Positions 9,358 to 18,237 of a stretch of DNA of 64,000 nt are shown here, piece after piece. The notes under the pieces were generated by a model. It was not told the DNA's origin and searched no databases. It saw only the letters and a list, made by a program, of their open reading frames with translations. The translations under genes and the position numbers were made by a program. Position 1 is the stretch's first letter, and every line of letters begins with the position of its first letter. This stretch comes from Planctomycetota bacterium (GTDB lineage Bacteria; Planctomycetota; Planctomycetia; Gemmatales; Gemmataceae): assembly GCA_016195405.1 (NCBI GenBank), contig JACPZP010000087.1, positions 60,928 through 124,927 on the forward strand. Reading direction: 5' to 3'.

Positions 9358-10149
9358 CTACTCGGCCGGCGGGACATATTTCAGCTCGCCCGTGTCGAGG
9401 GCTTTGCCGACGGGAATGGTAATGACCTGGCCGTTTTTTCCTTTCGCGCCGCCGAGCCAGCCGCCCGAACCGTGCCAAATCATCAGGCGATACTTGCCGG
9501 CCGGCGCGTTCTTCAGCTCGAAGTTGCCGTTCGCGTCGGTGACGGCGAAGTACGGATGATCGAAGACGCGCACCCAGCCGCGCATCCAACCGTGGATGTT
9601 GCACTCCACTTGAATGGGCAAACGGTCGGCGACCAGCTTGTCGATCTTGACGGAGCCGCCCGCGACGATGAGGGCATTGCCACTATTCGGCGTGGTGGGA
9701 TTGCCGGTCCACTTGTAGTTGTGGGAGATGGCGGCGCTGTTCTTGGCGAGCAGAATTTGGCCCTCGCGCAGACCGACGGCGTGCGGCGTGAACATGCACG
9801 CAGGCTGATCCATGTCGACTTCCTTTTTCTCGATCTTTTGCAAGCTTGGATGAATCGGCACTTTGCCGCCGGCTTGTTCAGGCGCGAGCCAGACGAACGT
9901 CCATTTCAGCCCCTTGCTCTTCTTGTCGACCACCCAGGTATCGGACAGCACCGGTCCGTTCTTGCAGCAGGCGGCCTTGTCGGCGCTTTTGTCGACGGCC
10001 GCGATTGGCTTAGCCTCGGGAATATCCTTGCCTCCCCAAACGATACGGCCTTTAACCGTGCCCCATTGGCCATCCTGCGCCTGGGCGAAGCTGTCTCCGA
10101 GAACCAACAAGGCGCCCAGGCCCAGAAAAATTGCGGTGAGTCGGATCAT
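9358..10149 (-). CDS. Cupredoxin-like secreted protein in the bc-complex operon
   Basis: The 263-residue product has a signal peptide (MIRLTAIFLGLGALLVLG, cleavage near AQAQ) and no lipobox. It shares the layout of the downstream lipoprotein: His in AAISHN (about 144), the cluster CNIHGWM (about 182-188), then a beta-sandwich segment GNFELKNAPAGKYRLMIW. Its ATG overlaps the stop of the octaheme cytochrome gene (ATGA), which argues strongly for translation as part of the same complex. By ligand spacing it may be a blue-copper carrier that replaces or accompanies a soluble cytochrome c. Some databases would call such proteins carboxypeptidase-regulatory-like or methylamine-utilisation-like. Confidence 0.65.
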   Translation of the reverse strand: MIRLTAIFLGLGALLVLGDSFAQAQDGQWGTVKGRIVWGGKDIPEAKPIAAVDKSADKAACCKNGPVLSDTWVVDKKSKGLKWTFVWLAPEQAGGKVPIHPSLQKIEKKEVDMDQPACMFTPHAVGLREGQILLAKNSAAISHNYKWTGNPTTPNSGNALIVAGGSVKIDKLVADRLPIQVECNIHGWMRGWVRVFDHPYFAVTDANGNFELKNAPAGKYRLMIWHGSGGWLGGAKGKNGQVITIPVGKALDTGELKYVPPAE

Positions 10150-13100
10150 TTCTTCTCTCCTATTTTTTCCCCGGGCAAGGGCATGTACCAGTAGTGATTG
10201 ACCGGAAGGGCGCTGGCGCGTGGATAAGCCATCAGCACGTCACGGAGGGCCCGGACTTGCTCGACGGGGTTGCCGATGAAATTATCTTGGGATTTCTCGC
10301 CCGGCTTCTCCGACATCGGGAAATTGTTAGGCATCGACGATCCATAGGTTAAAAAGCGCTGTGGCGTGGCCACCCAGCGTTCCGTCCAGCCGGGGCGGAG
10401 CCTCTCGTGGGACAGGGAGAGGGGCGGCCCCTGCGTTTGATTGTTGATCGGGAACTTGCCGACCTGATGGCACTGCATGCAAATTTGCTTGTTCGCGAGC
10501 AACCGATAGCCGTCGGTCAGGTAGGCTTCCTTCTCCTCCCAAGTCTTTTGCTGCTCCGCGGGGCTGCTCGCCTTCACGATCTTCGTGAGCGAGTCCACCT
10601 CGGCCTGCCAGGGCGCGACCATGTCCTCTTGGGTCTTGCGGTTTTCTTCGAGGTCTTTGGCCTGCTCCTTGAGTTTCGCCAGCTTGGCCTCGTCCTTCTC
10701 ATCGCCAAGCCGTTTGGTGAGTTTCTCCTCGTCCGTTTTCAGTGCATCCAGGCGAGCGCTCAGCTGGGCCAGCTTGGCTTTGGCGTCGGCAAGCTTGGCC
10801 TCGTTGTCCTTCTGGATTTGCAGCCAAACAGGTTGCAGCTCCTTCACGCGCCGGTCGAAGTTGGAATACGGCAGGTCGTTGCCAGTCGCATCCTTGGCCT
10901 TGGTCCCCTTCATGCGCGAGACGTACTCGGCGTTCTTACGCAGCCAAAAGTCCTCGGCCAAGTCTTCGTGTTGAGTGATGGTCTCATACGGGAAATTGAG
11001 GCCGGTCTTCGGATTCTGGGTGCGTTCGACGGCGCCGAAATAATCGACCAGAGTGCGGGCCTCATCCTTGCTCAAGTTGAAGCGCGGCATGCGCAGCACC
11101 GTCATCCGCCGCACCGGTTGCGGGTTCAAGATGAAGTTGTAGAGCCACTCGGTCTGCGTGCGTTCGCCCTGGCCCAGGAGAATCGGCGGCACCGCGGCTC
11201 GAGCCGGGGCGCTGTCGCTTTCGGGATCTTCGGGGTTGTCGAGCTTGAAGAACTGCGGCGTGGATTTGTCCTTTTTCACCAGGTAGGGAACGAGGAGATT
11301 GGCGAAGGCGCCTCCGTATGGGCCGTGATCGGCGAGCGTTTTCGCAAGCCGGACGCGATATTCCTTGTAGTATTCATCCGCCTCGGCTTCCTTCATTTCT
11401 CGCTTGGATTGGAGCGGGGGTAGCCGAGGATAAATCAAATCCTTTGGATTAAGGTGCAGGAAATTCGACGAGGGAATGTCCTTCATCGTCTTGTCCTCGG
11501 CCTGGAAGCGCAGTGCCTGGGCGAGCCGAATCTGCAAGCTGGCGTCGGATTCGTCTTCGAAGAGCCGGCTGTTGACGCCGAAAAAGGTCAGCTTGTCCGG
11601 AGAAGTTGGATTCTTGCCGACCCAGTCGTAATGATCGGGAAAGAAGTGGTCGCCGCTGCTTAGGGCCGCCGTCTTGGCGATGTTATAGAACTGCTCGAGC
11701 GTCTTGATGACGCCCTTGTCCTTGGTATTGAGTTCCATGACGCCCGAGCGAAGCAGGTGACAGCCGGCGCAGTTGTACTTCTCCAACACTTGCCGGCCCT
11801 TGACCTCGGCCAGGCGGTCGCCCTTGGGCTGATTGACGTTCATGGTCGGCACCGGTTCGGCGACCAAGCCCAAGATAAACGTGGCGACGGCTTCGCGGGC
11901 TTCGGCTTCCTCCACGTTGGTTCGGGCCGTGAATGCCTCCGCGCTTTCGCCTTCCTTCTTCTTGCTGCGGGCGAAGCGGAATTGCGGCATGCGGGCGCGA
12001 TCGTCCCAGGCCAGCAGCCGATTGAAGTCGTAGCTGCGCGGCTCGGTAAGCTTTTGATTTAGGAAGCCTTCCCGGCCATGATGTAGCAGGGAATCGAAGT
12101 AGAACTGCTCGTAAGGCGGCTTTTTGGCGTGCCCCTTGTTCTCGTGGCCGTTGTGGGCCGCGGCGGTCGGAGTCGGTTTGCCGTTCTTGTCGGTGAGCTT
12201 CGGCACGACGTTGTAGTGCTCGCGGACGTAATTGACGATATCCTCGAATGCGAGCTTGTTGCCCTCCTTCTTGCCCCATTCGTTGAGGCCGGTGCCGATC
12301 GGCTTGGACTTGTCGAAGCCAGGCACGTCATGGCATGCGTAACAGCCGAGCCTGCCAACTGCCTTCTTCCCGAGATAGTGCTTGAGATGATCCACGGAAC
12401 CGTCGCTCAAGTAGGCATTCACGAACGTGCGCTCATCTTCGGGTAGGTCGTTGATTATTTCTCGAGGCAACAGTTTATCTTTGAACATGCGGTCCATGTC
12501 GTGCCGGGACAACAGTCGGACGAAGTAGACCTTTCCCAATGCAATTAGCGTGCTTTCTTGTGGTTGGAGGACGGCCATCTCGTTCCAGTTCTCGCCAAGG
12601 TCCATCGCAGGCTGTGCGAGCAACCAAGCGGCGACGTCGGCGGCTTCGTGCGGCGTTAGGTGCGTGACCGGCATCCGGCTCCGTGGACTGTGGAACTGCG
12701 GATCGAGCACCCATTGCATCAACCATTTTCGGGCCTCGTCGAGTTTGCCCTGCTTCGCGACGAGTTTTTCGACGAGTTGGCTGAGATTCGGCCCGAAGTT
12801 CGCCTCGCCGTGCATGGCCGGAGCGTAGGTGTCCTGGCCCTTTTCGCCCTGCTTGGTCTCGGTGGCTTGGTGGCTGTGGCAGGCCAGACAGCCGCGCTCG
12901 GAGAAGAGCAGCCGGCCCTTGGCGGCGTCGCCCTTATAACCGGGCGCAAGATCGATGAGAGGCGGCGGCGGTGATTTGAGCGAGTCAATCAGTTGCTGCT
13001 TCTCATCGGCCTGGGCTTTGTTTAATTTCGCGATTTTGGCGATGTCGTTAAGTTCTTCCAAGCGAGCCTTTTTGTCCTTCTGCGTGATGTAGTTCTTGCT

Positions 13101-14786
13101 AACCTCAAAAAGATAATGCGTGAGGCAGTGGATCTCGGCGTCGGGGAATTCCTTCTGATCCGCGGGAAGGACGGAGCGGTCATTGTTGGCCAGTCCGTAG
13201 AAGTGCGGCATCTTGGTGTCGGGCCGGAAGCTGCGCGGTGCGCGCAGCCAGCGTTCCGTCCAATCGCTGTTGGTCTTTTCGGAAAGACGATAAAGGCTCG
13301 GCCCGACTTTGCGCATCGTGCCGGGCGGATTTTCTTCGTCCGCCTCGAGCTTGGCCCGTTCGCCCGGAGTGAGATCCTCCAGCGGCGGCTTGGGCTCCAG
13401 GCGAATGTCGGGGCCGATCTGCTTGCCGGCCTTTTTGCCCGCGATCTCGTGGCAGCCGAAACAACCGTTCTCCTTGATCAGGTTGTAGCCGCGCAGGAGC
13501 TTGGGCGCCTCGTTGCGGTTGTCGCTGCCGATGAGGTCGGTGACTTGGTGGTGGCACTTCAAGCAGCCTGATTCGACAAAGCGCTGTGGCCGCATCGGGA
13601 ATTCCCAATCGTGATTGAGGAACCAGTCGTGTTCCTTTTCCCAGCGTTCTTTGAGGGCGGCGTCATTGGGCGTGTGCGACGCCAGCGTGAAGCTGGTGGA
13701 ACTGCCCTGACCGGCGTGACAGGACGTGCAGCCGAATCGCTCGGCCGGGTGCTTGCTGTTGGCGCCGACGAAAAGCTCAAGGCGGGGGTGGGCGCAGAAC
13801 TCGTTGATGCGGGCCTCGGTGAGGTATTCGGGTGAAAGCTTGTTGAGCTTGATGTCGCTGAGCGGCGGCAAGGTCCTGGCTTCTGGGAGCCCTTTCATCG
13901 CGTCCATTCGCTTCTCGAGGAGCCGTTTCGCCTCGTCGCGCCGGCTGCGATCCTCCGGTGTCACTTTGGTGAGCGCCTTGACGTTGTCTTTGCTGAACGC
14001 AGGACGGTCGATGCCCAAATGACAGCTCATGCAGCGGTCGAACCGCGTCACGTACTTGAAGTTGTAATCGATCGGAATGTCGTTGATCGTGAATTGATGG
14101 ATCTTGATGGGCGAGGCGAACGCATCAAGGATCGGCAAGCTCCGTATCAAATCGCCCGCGCGCCACTGCTTGAAGTTTGCCAGCTTGATCTGCACGTCGA
14201 ACTTTTCATTCAGCTTCTTCAGCTCGGAAAGGGCGTCGGTCAGCGGCTTTTCAATTTCATCGATTCGCGCCTGTTTCAGCTTGATCTTTTCAGAAACGGA
14301 GTCCTTATCGGCCTGCTTCTTGTCCAGCTCGACCTTGTTAGTCTCGACGCGCTTGCGATACTTGTTGGCCAAGTCCGCGTCGTCGGGATGCTCTTCCAGC
14401 GCGATGTACAGGAAGCTGAGCGCCGAATCCAAATCCGCTTTGACGGAGTTGTAAGCGGCTTCGTTTTTTTCTTTTTCGGGACGAAGATTTGCAATCTCTG
14501 TGCGCAAACTTGTGATTTCCGGGTCCTTGCTTTCCTTTTCCTGCTTCGTGTTGTCGACAAGCTCCTCGGCCTTGCGGACCTCCTCCTCGCTGGGGAGTTG
14601 ATCGTACGCCTGGCGCTGTGCGATCCCTTGTTCCACGTCGCGGAAGGTGCGCTGCTCGTCCTTGTATTCGCGGTTGTAGTCCTGCGCGAACATCCAGATC
14701 ATGCTGACGAGCATGAGCAAGGACGTCAGCGCGAACACGAAGTCGAGCCGGTACTGATCGCGATAATGTTTATCCGTGGCGGCCAT
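10146..14786 (-). CDS. Giant membrane-anchored octaheme cytochrome c of the bc complex
   Basis: The 1546-residue protein has one N-terminal TM segment (about residues 14-33) and a long coiled coil (about 35-230). Eight CxxCH haem c motifs follow: CMSCH (about 250), CTSCH (350), CLKCH (406), CFGCH (441), CLACH (630), CYACH (813), CAGCH (1004) and CMQCH (1434). A second coiled coil of Lys, Glu and Ala heptads lies at about 1330-1410. Repeated blocks of the WTERWLxxPxxFRPxTxMP type around several haems mark repeated cytochrome c modules. It would take the place of cytochrome c1 or f, receiving electrons from the Rieske protein on the outer face of the membrane. Most c1 and f subunits are 5-6 times smaller with one haem. 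It overlaps the downstream cupredoxin-like gene by 4 bases. Confidence 0.9.
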   Translation of the reverse strand: MAATDKHYRDQYRLDFVFALTSLLMLVSMIWMFAQDYNREYKDEQRTFRDVEQGIAQRQAYDQLPSEEEVRKAEELVDNTKQEKESKDPEITSLRTEIANLRPEKEKNEAAYNSVKADLDSALSFLYIALEEHPDDADLANKYRKRVETNKVELDKKQADKDSVSEKIKLKQARIDEIEKPLTDALSELKKLNEKFDVQIKLANFKQWRAGDLIRSLPILDAFASPIKIHQFTINDIPIDYNFKYVTRFDRCMSCHLGIDRPAFSKDNVKALTKVTPEDRSRRDEAKRLLEKRMDAMKGLPEARTLPPLSDIKLNKLSPEYLTEARINEFCAHPRLELFVGANSKHPAERFGCTSCHAGQGSSTSFTLASHTPNDAALKERWEKEHDWFLNHDWEFPMRPQRFVESGCLKCHHQVTDLIGSDNRNEAPKLLRGYNLIKENGCFGCHEIAGKKAGKQIGPDIRLEPKPPLEDLTPGERAKLEADEENPPGTMRKVGPSLYRLSEKTNSDWTERWLRAPRSFRPDTKMPHFYGLANNDRSVLPADQKEFPDAEIHCLTHYLFEVSKNYITQKDKKARLEELNDIAKIAKLNKAQADEKQQLIDSLKSPPPPLIDLAPGYKGDAAKGRLLFSERGCLACHSHQATETKQGEKGQDTYAPAMHGEANFGPNLSQLVEKLVAKQGKLDEARKWLMQWVLDPQFHSPRSRMPVTHLTPHEAADVAAWLLAQPAMDLGENWNEMAVLQPQESTLIALGKVYFVRLLSRHDMDRMFKDKLLPREIINDLPEDERTFVNAYLSDGSVDHLKHYLGKKAVGRLGCYACHDVPGFDKSKPIGTGLNEWGKKEGNKLAFEDIVNYVREHYNVVPKLTDKNGKPTPTAAAHNGHENKGHAKKPPYEQFYFDSLLHHGREGFLNQKLTEPRSYDFNRLLAWDDRARMPQFRFARSKKKEGESAEAFTARTNVEEAEAREAVATFILGLVAEPVPTMNVNQPKGDRLAEVKGRQVLEKYNCAGCHLLRSGVMELNTKDKGVIKTLEQFYNIAKTAALSSGDHFFPDHYDWVGKNPTSPDKLTFFGVNSRLFEDESDASLQIRLAQALRFQAEDKTMKDIPSSNFLHLNPKDLIYPRLPPLQSKREMKEAEADEYYKEYRVRLAKTLADHGPYGGAFANLLVPYLVKKDKSTPQFFKLDNPEDPESDSAPARAAVPPILLGQGERTQTEWLYNFILNPQPVRRMTVLRMPRFNLSKDEARTLVDYFGAVERTQNPKTGLNFPYETITQHEDLAEDFWLRKNAEYVSRMKGTKAKDATGNDLPYSNFDRRVKELQPVWLQIQKDNEAKLADAKAKLAQLSARLDALKTDEEKLTKRLGDEKDEAKLAKLKEQAKDLEENRKTQEDMVAPWQAEVDSLTKIVKASSPAEQQKTWEEKEAYLTDGYRLLANKQICMQCHQVGKFPINNQTQGPPLSLSHERLRPGWTERWVATPQRFLTYGSSMPNNFPMSEKPGEKSQDNFIGNPVEQVRALRDVLMAYPRASALPVNHYWYMPLPGEKIGEKK

Positions 14787-14808
14787 CGATTAATCCAATT
14801 GCTGGTCC

Positions 14809-14845
14809 CCGCTTGCGGGTTAGCGCGGCGCTAACCCGCAAGCGG
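14809..14845. repeat. Near-perfect palindrome between bc-complex genes
   Basis: Two 17-base arms, CCGCTTGCGGGTTAGCG at 14809-14825 and its complement at 14829-14845, flank CGG. One arm of the same sequence occurs alone at about 1259-1275. It lies in the 60-base space between the subunit IV-like and octaheme genes, so the transcript would fold into a very stable hairpin there. It could damp expression of the distal genes or protect the upstream mRNA. Confidence 0.8.
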
Positions 14846-14849
14846 TGGG

Positions 14850-16127
14850 TCAAATATTAAAGAACGCCTCGGGGATGAACACGATGTACTTGAGGTTGAT
14901 CGTCCAGCGCAGCACCATCTTGATCGGCAAGGCCATCATGAACTGAATCAACGTCACCAACAGGAAGAAGCGGATGAAGCCCATCTTCACGAAGTAGCTG
15001 CGCATGATCGTCTTGGCCAAGAGCGGCGGCAACAAGAGCAAATACGCAAGCACTAAAGCGATTCCCGGCAGCTCCCGCATGAACCAGCCCATCGATTCCA
15101 TCGACCGTCCGAAGCCGAAGAGCCAAACGTAATCCGACAGATTGATGTTGTTGAGCGGCACCGTTTTGTGCGGGTCCCACGGCTCGAACAAGCCAAAGAA
15201 ATTCCAGTTCGGCCCCCGCAGAAACGTTCCCAACACGATCAACACCACCCACAAAACCACGAACCCCAGAAGGAACGTGGTGATCGCGAAACGCCTTTGC
15301 ACGAACGTGAAGTAACCGTTTCCCTTCTGGTTGAAGTCGATGTACGGCAACGCGATTAGGCCGACGATGATCATGGTCGGCAATACCACGCCGGCCATCC
15401 ACGGATCGAAGTAGACGAGCATTTCCTGCAAGCCAAGGAAGTACCACGGCGCCTTCGACGGATTGGGAATCTTGGAAGAGGCCGCCGGTGCTTCGAGCGG
15501 CGCCTTCAGGACTACCGACCAGACCACGAGGATGAACGTGCAGATCACCATCGCCAGAAGCTCTGTGTAGACGAGGTCCGGCCAGACCAGGACCTTGTCG
15601 TCCTCCAGCTTTTCCAAGGGCGCCTCGCCGATGGCGATACGAGCGTCGTTGATCACCGCCTTCCGCATCGCCAGCCAGGTCGTGTAGCCGACCGAAAAGA
15701 TCAGCATGACGATGGGCACATTGTCGGGCTTGGTGATAATGGCCCGGAAGGTGGCGTCGGTCATCGCCCAGCCGGAAAAGAGCAAGCCGGCGCTCAAGAT
15801 CGTCCAGGCGACGACGGGCTCGGTGAAAAACTTTCGCCAATAGAGGAACGCCGTCAGTCCGGCGACGGCCATGACGAAATAACTGACCGGGTTCATGACG
15901 GCGTCGACTGACTGCTTGATGCCGTCGGAGAGGGTCCAGCCCAGGTGCATGAAGTTGGCGACGGCGTGGACGAGAAACAGGCAAGCCACGGTCGTCCAAA
16001 TGCCGGCCTGGCGTTTGTTCAAGATCTTGCTTTGGTACGACGCGAAAGCAAAATTCATGATCGCCAGGATCACGTAATAGAATCCGAGGCCAATTTGCAG
16101 CGAGCTGGAAAGATGGTTACTGTGCAT
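14850..16127 (-). CDS. Cytochrome b C-terminal (subunit IV-like) protein with an extra N-terminal membrane domain
   Basis: The 425-residue membrane protein has about ten hydrophobic helices. The second half resembles b6f subunit IV or the C-terminal part of cytochrome b: APWYFLGLQEML corresponds to the PEWYFL quinol-oxidation (Qo) motif, followed by DPWMAGVVLPTMIIVGLIALPYID in character. The first ~190 residues form a separate bundle of about five helices that ordinary subunit IV (about 160 residues) lacks. Together with the adjacent cytochrome b6-like protein it makes the haem b and quinol site of the complex. The family assignment of the C-terminal half is firm; the N-terminal domain was not recognised. 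Confidence 0.85.
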   Translation of the reverse strand: MHSNHLSSSLQIGLGFYYVILAIMNFAFASYQSKILNKRQAGIWTTVACLFLVHAVANFMHLGWTLSDGIKQSVDAVMNPVSYFVMAVAGLTAFLYWRKFFTEPVVAWTILSAGLLFSGWAMTDATFRAIITKPDNVPIVMLIFSVGYTTWLAMRKAVINDARIAIGEAPLEKLEDDKVLVWPDLVYTELLAMVICTFILVVWSVVLKAPLEAPAASSKIPNPSKAPWYFLGLQEMLVYFDPWMAGVVLPTMIIVGLIALPYIDFNQKGNGYFTFVQRRFAITTFLLGFVVLWVVLIVLGTFLRGPNWNFFGLFEPWDPHKTVPLNNINLSDYVWLFGFGRSMESMGWFMRELPGIALVLAYLLLLPPLLAKTIMRSYFVKMGFIRFFLLVTLIQFMMALPIKMVLRWTINLKYIVFIPEAFFNI

Positions 16128-16166
16128 GGCTCTCTTCTGTAGGGTGGGCCCTTGGCATCAAGTTAA

Positions 16167-16300
16167 ACGTTTAGAACCGCAGAGACACAGAGACACAGAG
16201 CGAAAATGAATGTAAAGAGCAAATAACTCGTTGGTCCGAATTCGCCTATCTTCACTTGGTTTCATCTCTGTGTCTCTGCGCCTCTGTGGTTCACACCCGC
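16167..16300. repeat. Imperfect inverted repeat of CAGAGACACAGAG type
   Basis: A left arm with AACCGCAGAGACACAGAG at about 16170-16187, itself containing a tandem ACACAGAG, is answered by a right arm with CTCTGTGTCTCTGCGCCTC and TGTGGTTC ending near 16295. About 60 bases lie between. The element fills the gap between the cytochrome b6-like and subunit IV-like genes. No transposase or target duplication is visible. Confidence 0.6.
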
Positions 16301-16319
16301 CCACCCCAGGATTATCAGC

Positions 16320-17093
16320 TCACAACGCGCCGCTGATGCCGCCGTCCTTGCGCACCCGCCAGAAATGGACCGCGATCAATAAAGCGACCGCCAGCGGAAT
16401 GGCGACGCAATGGAGCACGTAGAAGCGCAAGAGCGCGGTTTCGCCGACGAACCGACCGCCCAACAATAAAAAGCGCGCATCGCTCCCCGAGTGAATTAAC
16501 TCGACGCCTCCAATCTGTAAGAATTTGGCGCCGGGACCTTCATACCCCAAAAGCGGCGTGGCGCGGGCCATATTGCTGCCGACCGTGATGGCCCAGATCG
16601 CGAGCTGATCCCAAGGCAACAGGTATCCGGTGAAGCTCAAGAGCAAGGTCAGCACCAGCAAAATGACGCCCACCCCCCAGTTGAACTCTCTAGGCGGCTT
16701 GTAGCTTCCCGTTAGAAAAACGCGATACATGTGGAGCCAGATCGTGATGACCATGGCATGGGCGCCCCAGCGGTGCATTTCGCGGAGAATGCCGAGCGTC
16801 AGCACGTCGCGCAAGGAGAGGATGTCGTTGTAAGCGTGCTCCAACGTGGGCCGATAGTAGAACATCAGCAGCACGCCGGTCACGGTTTCGACCAGGAACA
16901 AGAAGAACGTGATGCCGCCCATGCACCAGGTGTAGGAGAGCGCGATGCCGCTCTTGCGCACCGATACCGGATGCAAATGCAGAAAGACGTTCGTCAGCAT
17001 CACCACCACGCGGTTACGGCGGTCGCGCGGCGCCGGATGGCGGAAGATGCTCTTCCAGACCTGCGAGTTGCGAATGAAATCACCGATGGCCAT
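16320..17093 (-). CDS. Cytochrome b6-like subunit of the bc complex
   Basis: The 257-residue protein has four main TM helices and the haem b ligands of a split cytochrome b. One His pair is in [15 protein letters not shown], a H-x13-H spacing. A second pair lies in a helix near the C-terminus with H-x14-H spacing (from VLHC to AVHFW), which is the b6 rather than mitochondrial spacing. [19 protein letters not shown] and [15 protein letters not shown] are typical b6 segments. It oxidises quinol with the Rieske and subunit IV-like proteins in the cytoplasmic membrane. It begins 24 bases after the Rieske gene in one operon. Confidence 0.92.
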   Translation of the reverse strand: MAIGDFIRNSQVWKSIFRHPAPRDRRNRVVVMLTNVFLHLHPVSVRKSGIALSYTWCMGGITFFLFLVETVTGVLLMFYYRPTLEHAYNDILSLRDVLTLGILREMHRWGAHAMVITIWLHMYRVFLTGSYKPPREFNWGVGVILLVLTLLLSFTGYLLPWDQLAIWAITVGSNMARATPLLGYEGPGAKFLQIGGVELIHSGSDARFLLLGGRFVGETALLRFYVLHCVAIPLAVALLIAVHFWRVRKDGGISGAL

Positions 17094-17117
17094 GAATGAT
17101 CCTTAGACGAATCTGCG

Positions 17118-17765
17118 TTAGACGAGGATGTACGAGTCGGCGTCGTCCCACTGTCCGAGTTCACGTTGGAATTTCCGAGATTTGTCCACGACGATCTGGC
17201 CGTCGTCGGCCTTCTTGATGGCGTAACGCTCGAGCGGCCGCGGCGCCGGGCCTTCGAAGTTGATGCCGGTGATCTTGAAGCCGCTGCCATGACAGGGGCA
17301 CTTGAACTTCTTCTCGCTTTCGAGCCAATTCGGCGTGCATCCGAGGTGGGTGCAGGTGGTCGATAGAGCGTAGATGATCTCACGGTTGCGGTCGTCACGG
17401 CCGCGGATGACCCAGGCGCCCACGTCTTTGAACTTGTCTTCAACCTTGTTCAATTCGAAGTTCGTCGGATCGCCCGCGCGGAATGTGCTGGGCGGCTCGG
17501 AGAGCACGTTGGGAACCATGAAACGCAAGGTGCCGAGCAGCATCGCCGCCATGGATGCCGAAAAGGCCACCCAGGCGACCGTAATCCACGAACCGAAAAT
17601 GGAAGCGAGGAAAAATCGCCGCGTCGGTTCTTTGGCCGAGGGCTTGGCGGCAGCTGGCTTGGGCGGGACGGGCTTAGTTGGAGGCGCTGCCGTTACGGCC
17701 GTCGCGGTAGGCGCGCCAGCAGCTATTGCCGTGGAAGTGTCCGGCGTCGGATTGTTGTCCGCCAT
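17118..17765 (-). CDS. Rieske [2Fe-2S] protein
   Basis: The 215-residue protein starts with a Pro/Ala/Thr-rich cytoplasmic stretch of about 45 residues, then one TM segment (about 52-75). The Rieske domain has cluster ligands CTHLGC (about 138-143) and CPCHGS (about 154-159), including the two disulfide cysteines. It moves electrons from quinol to the c-type cytochrome. As first gene of the run Rieske, b6, subunit IV, octaheme c, two cupredoxin-like proteins, it defines this as a quinol-oxidising bc complex. The Ala/Pro tail before the anchor is longer than usual. Confidence 0.95.
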   Translation of the reverse strand: MADNNPTPDTSTAIAAGAPTATAVTAAPPTKPVPPKPAAAKPSAKEPTRRFFLASIFGSWITVAWVAFSASMAAMLLGTLRFMVPNVLSEPPSTFRAGDPTNFELNKVEDKFKDVGAWVIRGRDDRNREIIYALSTTCTHLGCTPNWLESEKKFKCPCHGSGFKITGINFEGPAPRPLERYAIKKADDGQIVVDKSRKFQRELGQWDDADSYILV

Positions 17766-17842
17766 AACGAAATGCCCATCAAACCAAGAAAAACAGCGAA
17801 GGACGCAATCGTTTTAGTGGCCAAGGGTTGGATGTCAACCAT
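17723..17842 (-). CDS. Possible 39-residue single-span membrane peptide ahead of the Rieske gene
   Basis: A short frame begins at ATG 17842 (MVDIQPLATKTIASFAVFLG in the first half) with one hydrophobic helix and an Arg-rich tail, and ends inside the Rieske gene, overlapping it by 43 bases. Bc complexes often include small single-TM subunits, and its place at the operon head fits. No strong ribosome site was seen and overlap by 43 bases is unusual. It may be only a leader or chance frame. Confidence 0.3.
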   Translation of the reverse strand: MVDIQPLATKTIASFAVFLGLMGISLWRTTIRRRTLPRQ

Positions 17843-18237
17843 CGTGGCGCCCAAGGCCTGAAGCCGCCATTGCAAAGCGGGTGCCGCAACCCAAGTAGTG
17901 GAAAATGTGCGGAATTGGCACAGGGCGGCTACTCTTTGGCGGCGGATTTTCTCAGAAATGATAATTGCAGAGATCCCAGTTCCAACTTGTGGCAACTCGG
18001 ACGGAGGAGGACGCTTGCAGGCGCTTGGATGACGATTGTCCCTGCAAAAACGTGCACGTCGAGGTGAAAACTGCAAGACCTTTCGAGATAGATGCTTATG
18101 ACATTCGATTCTCTCGACTTGCACGTTTTGGTGCATGGCACCCCTGTAAAAATACCTATGCCGCAAGTGCAGGCGAAATTTCAGGTCGCCCGAATCCACC
18201 AAGCGGAGGGATTGCGCGCAACGAACGGCGGCAAGCT
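17843..18237. other. Intergenic region upstream of the respiratory operon, no gene seen
   Basis: This stretch should include the promoter of the minus-strand bc-complex operon. No frame in it resembles a protein I know, and no RNA gene or repeat was recognised. It adjoins a decayed specificity-subunit fragment, so part of it may be remnant sequence. Confidence 0.4.

Noticed and set aside
9145..10194. 349-residue plus-strand frame opposite the cupredoxin-like genes
   Set aside because: Low-complexity Ala/Arg/Gly composition typical of antisense frames; the minus strand encodes conserved CxxHxxM proteins.
10407..11423. 338-residue plus-strand frame opposite the octaheme cytochrome
   Set aside because: Antisense of a certain gene; its Leu/Arg/Gly-rich composition reflects the other strand.
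14857..15999. 380-residue minus-strand frame overlapping subunit IV in another frame
   Set aside because: Arg/His/Gly-rich shadow; the membrane protein in the main frame is unambiguous.
16167..16300. MITE or insertion element at the CAGAGACACAGAG inverted repeat
   Set aside because: No target-site duplication or transposase; called only as a repeat.
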